Assembly (NCBI GenBank): GCA_002167265.1
Contig: NHDJ01000058.1
Coordinates: 7,700 to 15,484 of the forward strand
Source of the DNA: Verrucomicrobia bacterium TMED56
Lineage (GTDB): Bacteria; Verrucomicrobiota; Verrucomicrobiia; Opitutales; Seribacteraceae
DNA: 7,785 bases
Direction of reading: 5' to 3'
The notes under the pieces are model-generated. The model made no database searches, was not told the origin of the DNA, and worked only from the letters and a program-made list of their open reading frames with translations. Both the position numbers and the translations under genes were made by a program. Below, in pieces: positions 1-6,100 of the stretch. Positions within the stretch are counted from its first letter, which is position 1. Every line of letters begins with the position of its first letter.

Positions 1-779
1 GTTTTTCTGTGCTTAAAACCAGGGTTTAGTGGAAATTCTTTTTCATAGGATTTGTAAAAGGATGGACTGAAGCCTCCAAACATATAAGTAAAGGCAATAT
101 CAGTTTCCCGGTCGCCGAAATAACTCGCAGGGTCAAAGACAAATGGGTTCCCCTCCAGGTCATAACTTGCGTTGCCTCCCCATAAGTCTCCGTGCAGAAG
201 AGAGGGGAAAGGAGAGTAGCCATCAAAAAATAATTCTAAGTTAGAAAGCAGTTCATTGACTTTATCAAATTTATGGCCTTTGTGTGCCGCTAGCTCAAAT
301 TGATGAATCAGTCGTTGGTTCTTGTAGAATTCAACCCAATTTTCATTTTTTGGATTAGGTTGTGGTGTTGCTCCAATGCAATTGTCTTGCTCCCATCCAA
401 AGTATGGATGCTTGATCTTATGAAGCTTGGCGAGTTGCCTACCCATTTCCTGACTTCCTTTATCGGAAGAATTTCCTTCTTCAATAAATTCCATCAGTAA
501 GTAGGATTTATTTTTGGTTTTACCGCATGTAATACTCCGGGGTGCTCGAATAGTTTCAGTTTCTCCAATTTGCTTAAGAGCCAACGCTTCAGTGGCAAAA
601 AACGGATAGAAATTCTCTTGATTTTGTTTACAAAAAAAAATGCGACCATCTACCCCAATTAACTTTTCGCTTTGATTGATACACCCGCCAGAAATGGATT
701 TGCAATCTTGGATTTTGAATTTACGACCAGTGGCATTTTGAATTTCGATTTCCAAGTCTGCGTAAATGGAAGGAGGCAT
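1..779 (-). CDS. Fructosamine/ribulosamine 3-kinase family protein (3' end cut by window edge)
   Basis: Kinase of the fructosamine-3-kinase family (aminoglycoside-phosphotransferase-like fold). Known members phosphorylate the 3-OH of ketosamines (glycated lysines) on proteins, which destabilises the adduct so the amine is freed; bacterial members often prefer ribulosamines or erythrulosamines. 259 complete codons are visible, and the frame is still open at base 1. The family is usually about 290 residues, so roughly 30 C-terminal residues are missing. Motifs in order: glycine-rich GGCIN at residues 31-35; FFCK with candidate ATP-binding Lys51; hinge-like LLMEFIE (94-100); GWEQDNCIG (128-136); catalytic loop LHGDLWGGN (195-203) with Asp198 as catalytic base; FDPASYFGDRETDIA (215-229) with Asp216 as metal ligand; then the family-typical FGGF. 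The ATG at 777-779 puts the N-terminus where the family expects it. There is no Shine-Dalgarno sequence, only AT-rich leader. It lies 14 bases downstream of the phosphatase gene on the same strand, so the two are probably co-transcribed. Family is secure; exact substrate is not. Confidence 0.93.
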   Translation of the reverse strand, partial: MPPSIYADLEIEIQNATGRKFKIQDCKSISGGCINQSEKLIGVDGRIFFCKQNQENFYPFFATEALALKQIGETETIRAPRSITCGKTKNKSYLLMEFIEEGNSSDKGSQEMGRQLAKLHKIKHPYFGWEQDNCIGATPQPNPKNENWVEFYKNQRLIHQFELAAHKGHKFDKVNELLSNLELFFDGYSPFPSLLHGDLWGGNASYDLEGNPFVFDPASYFGDRETDIAFTYMFGGFSPSFYKSYEKEFPLNPGFKHRK

Positions 780-793
780 AATATTTAAAATGT

Positions 794-1261
794 TTATTTC
801 AACCGGTTCTTGACTTCCTCAAGCAATTTTGAGCAACCGTTTTCAAGCAAGTCCAGAACCTTCTCAAATCCTGAAGGTCCACCGTAATAAGGATCAGGCA
901 CTTCTGTATCGTCTGAGCTGACAAAGTTGCAAAACGGCACAATCTTCTCGGCGGCTTTTGGGTTTGGAGCCAATTTGGACAATTCAGAGAAATTGAAATT
1001 GTCCATGGTGATGAGCATGTCTGCTCTATTGAAATCTTCAATACTAGCCATTCTGGCTGAGCCTGAGATTATTAAACCTCGAGATTTAGCAGAGCTTTGC
1101 ATGCGAGAATCCGGAGGGTTACCTTGGTGGTTGGAAATGGTACCTGCAGAGTCGCATGAAATTTCTTGATCGAGATCATTTTCTTTAACCAACTTGCGGA
1201 AAGTTGCCTCCGCGGCAGGCGAACGACAAATGTTTCCCCAACATACAAATAAAATATGCAT
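794..1261 (-). CDS. Low-molecular-weight protein tyrosine phosphatase (arsenate-reductase-like fold)
   Basis: A 155-residue cytoplasmic phosphatase of the LMW-PTP family, full length. The P-loop C-x5-R is at the extreme N-terminus: nucleophile Cys7 and Arg13 within VCWGNICRSP. A second Cys12 in the loop is the position that in family members can form a protective disulfide with the nucleophile. The general-acid loop is DPYY, with Asp123 and Tyr125/Tyr126. Family members remove phosphate from phosphotyrosine, but the human enzyme LMW-PTP-A has also been identified as a protein-ribulosamine-5-phosphatase. Its neighbour here is a ketosamine 3-kinase, so a deglycation role (dephosphorylating adducts of ribose 5-phosphate before the kinase acts) is a reasonable inference. 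It is less likely to be a Wzb-type capsule phosphatase, as no Wzc-type tyrosine kinase or polysaccharide gene is in view. The ATG start places the catalytic loop at the expected distance; no Shine-Dalgarno sequence precedes it. It is first in the visible minus-strand operon. Confidence 0.95.
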   Translation of the reverse strand: MHILFVCWGNICRSPAAEATFRKLVKENDLDQEISCDSAGTISNHQGNPPDSRMQSSAKSRGLIISGSARMASIEDFNRADMLITMDNFNFSELSKLAPNPKAAEKIVPFCNFVSSDDTEVPDPYYGGPSGFEKVLDLLENGCSKLLEEVKNRLK

Positions 1262-1331
1262 TTATTTTGAATGACAGGACGAATCTTGATTGACAACGGA
1301 TAAATGCAAACAGTTGACTTTACTTTGATTA
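1262..1331. promoter_or_regulatory. Divergent intergenic region between phosphatase and SDR genes
   Basis: These 70 bases separate two divergently transcribed units, so promoters for both must lie here or inside the flanking gene starts. A perfect -35-like TTGACA is at 1290-1295 on the plus strand, and the overlapping minus-strand hexamer TTGTCA is 1291-1296. Neither has a convincing -10 at the normal spacing. A second plus-strand TTGACT at 1314-1319 is followed 15 bases later by TATCAA (1335-1340), which would only make sense if the SDR starts at the internal TTG 1350. No clear operator palindrome or riboswitch fold was seen. The location argument is strong; the individual elements are weak. 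Confidence 0.4.
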
Positions 1332-2222
1332 GTGTATCAAAAGGTTGGTTTGAAATCTAGAATTGTAATTTTTGGATGTGGATATGTGGGAGGGGAGCTG
1401 GCCCATTCCTGCTTGGAAAGAGGTTGGCAGGTAACTGCTCTTACCCGCAATAAAAATAAAGCAGATTCTTTGCTTAAATCCGGAGTTGAAACAGTTGTGG
1501 CAGATTTGCACAGCACTGACTGGCATAAAAAAATTTCTACGGAACAGGATTACTTAGTTAACTGTGTTGGAGCCGCTGAACCCAGCATAAACGGCTACAT
1601 TAATTCTTATCGTATGGGAATGAAATCTATTTTGAAGTGGACTGAACAAGCTAATTCTTCTTTTGATGCATTACTTTTTACAAGCAGTACTTCTGTATAC
1701 CCGCAAACTGACGGATCTTTTGTTTCTGAAGAATCAAATCATATGGGTATATCCGAACGGGGAAAGGTTTTACTGGATGCGGAAGATCTTTGCAGAAAAG
1801 CATCTGTTGCAAGGTTTAAAAGGAGATTTGTCTTAAGGTTCGCAGGTTTGTATGGGCCCGGGCGTCATTTATTGATTAATCAAATTATGGCGGGAAAAAA
1901 AATTAGGGGTAGTGGTAAAAGAATTCTGAATCTTCTACATCAAAAGGATGCAGTCGATGCCATTTTAGCTTGTTTGGATTCGGATAATCCTGAGATATCG
2001 GGAACTTACAACGTTGCTGATGACCGTCATGCAAGTCGAGCCGAGATTGTAGAATGGGTTGCCAAAAGGTTGGACTTGAAAAACCCCGGGTTTGTCGAGA
2101 TTGAACAGCCCGGTCACCCTGATAGAAGAGTTGTAAGTGAAAACATTCGAGAGATCTTCAATTGGAAGCCAAAATTCCCTGGTTTTGAAGTTGGTTATGA
2201 AGATTTACTTGCCACGCTTTGA
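1332..2222 (+). CDS. Atypical extended SDR, NAD(P)-dependent epimerase/dehydratase family (YeeZ-like)
   Basis: A 296-residue Rossmann-fold protein. The nucleotide-binding motif GCGYVG is at residues 15-20, after beta-strand IVIF. An SDR central segment LLFTSSTSVY follows (114-123), then FAGLYGPGR (170-178), LLHQKDAVDAI (201-211), and a C-terminal segment with RRVVSENI and NWKP near 265-280. This layout matches YeeZ-like proteins of the NAD-dependent epimerase/dehydratase superfamily, whose substrates are mostly unknown. The usual catalytic YxxxK is not intact: the aligned stretch reads SERGK (141-145), so a standard sugar-epimerase reaction is doubtful. The annotated start is GTG with no Shine-Dalgarno sequence. 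An in-frame TTG at 1350, preceded five bases away by AAAAGG and leaving only nine residues before the first beta-strand region, is an equally good or better start. It sits 22 bases upstream of ybaB and is probably co-transcribed with ybaB-recR. No function is claimed beyond an NAD(P)-binding oxidoreductase/epimerase-like protein. Confidence 0.85.
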   Translation: MYQKVGLKSRIVIFGCGYVGGELAHSCLERGWQVTALTRNKNKADSLLKSGVETVVADLHSTDWHKKISTEQDYLVNCVGAAEPSINGYINSYRMGMKSILKWTEQANSSFDALLFTSSTSVYPQTDGSFVSEESNHMGISERGKVLLDAEDLCRKASVARFKRRFVLRFAGLYGPGRHLLINQIMAGKKIRGSGKRILNLLHQKDAVDAILACLDSDNPEISGTYNVADDRHASRAEIVEWVAKRLDLKNPGFVEIEQPGHPDRRVVSENIREIFNWKPKFPGFEVGYEDLLATL

Positions 2223-2244
2223 TTGATTTCGTTCTATGTGAATT

Positions 2245-2553
2245 ATGGTAGGCGTAGGAAAATTACTCAAACAAGCCCAGAAAATGCAGCAGAAGATGGA
2301 GGAAGCTCAGGCTTCCTTGTCAGAGGAGATTCTTGATGTTTCTGGTGGAGGTGGTGCAGTGTCCATTAAAATTAGTGGACTCGGTGAGTTCAAAGATTTA
2401 AAATTAGACCCTGAGTTTCTTAAGGAGGACCCGGAATTCGTATCTGAAGCCATTTTGCAGGCAATTGTTGATGCTTCCGAAAAAGCAAAAAAAAGAAATG
2501 ATGATGCGATGAACGGTTTGACCGGAGGTATGCAGATGCCTGGGTTGTTATAA
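2245..2553 (+). CDS. ybaB: Nucleoid-associated protein, YbaB/EbfC family
   Basis: A 102-residue protein of the YbaB/EbfC family, close to the usual size. Family members are small dimeric DNA-binding proteins that coat the nucleoid and are genetically linked to recombination and repair. Features seen: an N-terminal amphipathic helix rich in Lys, Gln and Met (LLKQAQKMQQKMEEAQ, residues 7-22); a glycine-rich turn SGGGGAV (33-39) leading to the conserved beta segment; then LDPEFL and a helical region with a KAKKRNDDAM-type basic segment; and a short GGMQMPGLL tail typical of the family. The ATG at 2245 is the only sensible start: an in-frame ATG nine bases upstream is followed at once by TGA. There is no Shine-Dalgarno sequence. 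The gene lies 22 bases after the SDR gene and 19 bases before recR. The ybaB-recR order is widely conserved (often with dnaX upstream, which is not seen here; an SDR gene occupies that place). Confidence 0.95.
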   Translation: MVGVGKLLKQAQKMQQKMEEAQASLSEEILDVSGGGGAVSIKISGLGEFKDLKLDPEFLKEDPEFVSEAILQAIVDASEKAKKRNDDAMNGLTGGMQMPGLL

Positions 2554-2572
2554 CCTGAATTTTGCTGATTTC

Positions 2573-3172
2573 TTGAACGAACCATATGAAAGTCTTGTGC
2601 AGAGCCTAAAAGCTTTGCCTGGATTAGGTTACAGATCTGCAGAGAAAATTGCTTTGCATCTGATCGTTGAGAAACCTCACCGTGCAGACGATTTGATTTC
2701 GCGAATAAGTCAAGCCAAGGAAAACTTGGGGGCATGTGAGATTTGTGGCAACTTGACAGAGTTTTCTAAATGTAAAATTTGTATATCTGATCAGCGAGAG
2801 TCTGAAAGGATTTGTGTTGTGGAAACCGTCACTGATCTTTTCGCAATGGAAAAAGCCGGAGTGTTTCGAGGAAGATACCATGTTCTGATGGGTAAGCTTT
2901 CACCCGTGCGTGGAATTGGTCCGGATCAACTTAATTTGAAAGGACTAATAAACAGATTATCCAATGGAGAGATCAAAGAAGTTATTCTAGCCTTGGGAAA
3001 TGATCTTGAGGGGGAAGCAACTTGTCATTTTTTAAACAATGAAATTCTAAATGACCCCAATTTAGAGGTTTCAAGAATAGGATTTGGTTTACCTAGTGGT
3101 GGGGGAATTACCTATGCGGACGAGAATACTCTTTTCAATGCATTGCAGGGTCGAAAAAAAATCGATCTTTAA
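2573..3172 (+). CDS. recR: Recombination mediator protein RecR
   Basis: A 199-residue protein, the normal RecR length. RecR acts in the cytoplasm with RecO (and RecF) to load RecA on SSB-coated single-stranded DNA at gaps. Domains in order: helix-hairpin-helix segment LKALPGLGYRSAEKIA (12-27); a C4 zinc finger with Cys55, Cys58, Cys67 and Cys70; a Toprim domain with Glu84 in VVE, GKLSPVRGIGP (107-116), and LEGEAT (145-150); then the family C-terminal motif GLPSGGGITYADE (172-184), a variant of the common GLPVGGxxxYADE. The Toprim start reads VVETVTDLFAMEKAG, lacking the proline usual after VVE. The start is TTG at 2573; it is the first usable codon after an in-frame TAA at 2552-2554, and it gives the standard N-terminus. 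No Shine-Dalgarno sequence is present, so translation may be coupled to ybaB 19 bases upstream. It converges with the giant gene downstream; only five bases separate the two stop codons. Confidence 0.97.
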   Translation: MNEPYESLVQSLKALPGLGYRSAEKIALHLIVEKPHRADDLISRISQAKENLGACEICGNLTEFSKCKICISDQRESERICVVETVTDLFAMEKAGVFRGRYHVLMGKLSPVRGIGPDQLNLKGLINRLSNGEIKEVILALGNDLEGEATCHFLNNEILNDPNLEVSRIGFGLPSGGGITYADENTLFNALQGRKKIDL

Positions 3173-3177
3173 AAAAA

Positions 3178-6100
3178 TTAAATATCAAAATTAACCCAAC
3201 TTAGATTGGAGTAGTCATAAAATCTGATTGATGAATGATTAGAGTCATCCCAATAAATCCAGTTTTTTGAATTTTCTGACCATATGTAAAAATCGGTAAA
3301 AGTTTCTTGAGCAACCCAGACCCATCCAAGTTGTTCATTCCAAAACCAAATACTGTTTTGATTTTCAATAATAGGGTAAATCCAACCGAATGTTAGATGA
3401 TAGGTCCACCCACCCTGATTGTGGAAAAAGGTACCAAACCAAGTAGATGTGTACCAATTTTCTGCAATTTTAACAGAATCATTCAAGCTATCAGATAGAG
3501 ACAGTATGGAAAATAAAGCAGAGACATTTCTATCCGCAGTCATTTGTACTGTGGTATAACGAGAATTTATATCTGCAATGCCTGTGCCTTCCCATTTTTC
3601 AAATTGATAACCGTTTGCAGGATTTGCAGAAATACTCGCATTGTATCCGTAATAGTAATTGCCTCCTGAAGAAACAGTGCCTCCACCCAAAGTTTCTATC
3701 TGTAAAGAATAAATGCTTCGGGAAAATTGAGCCGTTAAATTTGTATCCTGAGATAATTGAATAGAGGTAATTGAAGAGTATGGATCCAAAGGTGCATATG
3801 TTCCATTCCATTTCTCAAAAGCATATCCTGAGCTTGGAGTGGCATTTATTTGAACAGAAGATCCGTGATTATAGACCCCACCTCCATGGACTGCACCTCC
3901 TTCAGAAAAAGCTAGTGTGAGTGTTCTTTTTAGAATGGTGAAGTTTGGTACTACAGTACGGTTTTGAGTCATTGAAACTGAAGTGGAAGATGAAAGAGGA
4001 TCAAGTATGCCATCTCCAATCCAGTTGGTAAAAGAATACCCATTTTCCGGAAAAGCAGTGATATTTACATCTGTACTATATTCGAAATTACCGCCTGTAG
4101 AAGTCGTTCCGCCAGTGGAGGAATTCATTTCAAGAGTGTAGGATTTTATTTGAAAATTAGCAGTGATGGTAAGATCGCTTGCTATATTAAGAGTTGTGCT
4201 CGAAGAATTTACATCAATTATTCCACCTCCATTCCAAGATAAGAATTCATAACCGGTCGCTGGATTTGCAGAGATATTCGCAGTCGTATTTAAAGGGTAA
4301 GATGATGCATCTTGAGTTGTGGTTCCTGCATTTGTAGGATTTGAAAGTATGCTTAAAACATAATGGTTTTCTGTTGTTAATGCAAAATTCGCGGTTATTG
4401 ATTTGTTTGAATCTATCAAAATGCTAAGGGATGGGGAGGTTGAATTCCCGGCAATATCTCCAGTCCAATTCAAAAAAGAATATCCAGTTTCAGGAACCGC
4501 AGAAATTACCACTTCTTGTCCATGTGAATAGTTTCCTTCGCCATTAACGGATCCACCAACAGAACTATTTGCGTACAAATGGTAGTAGTTTATTGAAAAC
4601 AAAGCTGAGACAGATTGGTTTTGATTCATTTCAACGGTGGTCGATGGAGAAAAAGAAGAAGTAATTCCGTCGCCGTTCCACTTAACAAATGAAAAGCCTT
4701 CGTTTGGAATTGCAGTGATATTCGCATGCTCACCATGAGTGAAATTTCCGTCTTCAGAAACGGTGCCCCCTTCACCAGCATACAGGGTCAGTTGATATCT
4801 ATTCTGTGAGAATATCGCACTTACATTTCGGTCCGCAATCATTTCCACAGTGGTGGAAGAAGCTGATGAGTCTGCAACTCCATTGCCGATCCACTCAGTA
4901 AAAGTATACCCTTCACTTGGATTTGCCTGTATTGAAGATAGCGATCCATAATTAAATGTCCCTGAACCAGTGACTGATCCACCAACACCAGCGTTTAAGA
5001 TAAGGGAATGCTCTGCCAAACCAAAGTTTGCTGTTAGGGAAAGGTTTGAGTCAATGATAAGGCTTAGCGGGTTTACTGAGCCAGACGAGTCTCCTGACCA
5101 ATAATTAAAACTGTAACCAGGAGTTGTTGCAGACGCCAAAATGTCTACGATTTGTCCATACTGATAATTACCAGAGCCCGTGACTTGTCCGATTCCACTT
5201 GGCGAAGTCCCAGTCGAAACCGAAAAAGTTTGCGGAGTAAAATTTGCAGTCACCGTACTGGATTGTGTCATGAGTATCGTAGTGTTTTGGGATGTTGAAT
5301 CGGTAATTCCAACGCCTGACCAACCGCTAAATAAGTATCCAGTTGTTGGTGTCGCAGTTATGGAAGCCTGGGTTCCATGATCATAGGTTCCTGAACCAGA
5401 TACAATTCCTCCAACTCCAGCATCAATTGTTAAGATATACGAGTTTAAGCTAAAATTTGCAGTTAAGCTGAGATTTGAATTTACAGTTAAGCTCAGTGGA
5501 TTACTAGCCCCCGTGCCTGCCCCCGTCCAAGAAACAAAGGTATATCCTTGAGTAGTTGAGGCCGCGGAAACTGATGCAACCGCACCCTGGTTATAAATTC
5601 CTCCTCCTGAAATCGAACCAGATCCTAAAGGAGAAACTGATGTTTCGAGCAAGTAGGAAGGCCATGCTCCATCCCGTCTTGAATTTCTTTGAAACATTGG
5701 CCAATCGGAAGTGGCAGGGCTTTGATTAACATCTAAACAGTAAATGTGGTTATCATAGCAACCGTAATAAATCTTACCGTCCTCGCTCAAAGCAAGAGAA
5801 GAATCAACGATTCCACCAATGCCAAAAGGGCAATTTGTATCATTAGTATCCCATGCTAGGCTTCCATTGGCATCATATGCAAAAAGATGATTTTCTCCTC
5901 CACCCGTGTATCCGATCACATAGGTCCTTCCATTTTGATCAACTACTGGACTGCTGTAAAAAACATCACCTACAAATGCGTCCCAATTAAGACCACCTGA
6001 CAAGCTTGATAAAGAGCGCATGTATCCGTCTCTAGATACAAAAAATATTTCATCATTTATGCCAATTACAGGAGATGCATCTACCCTGTCACCTGTTAGG

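Noticed and set aside
300..500. A 66-codon plus-strand open frame
   Set aside because: Antisense to the kinase gene, which has convincing catalytic motifs throughout this stretch.
927..1169. An 80-codon plus-strand open frame
   Set aside because: Antisense to the phosphatase gene, with no start signal or recognisable motif.
2307..2735. A 142-codon minus-strand open frame across ybaB and the start of recR
   Set aside because: It is antisense to two highly recognisable genes, has no family-like motifs, and its composition follows from the codons of the opposite strand.
3151..3180. A-rich stretch with two TCGA boxes near the recR stop, considered as a terminator
   Set aside because: The pairing arms are only four bases and AT-rich; no stable hairpin followed by a T-tract can be drawn.
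3599..3811. A 70-codon minus-strand open frame in the repeat array
   Set aside because: Out-of-frame shadow of the last two InlB-type repeats.
3508..5652. DNA repeat array considered as a CRISPR or mobile repeat region
   Set aside because: The repetition is at protein level inside one open frame, with units of about 210 bases that are diverged in DNA sequence; there are no identical repeats or spacers.
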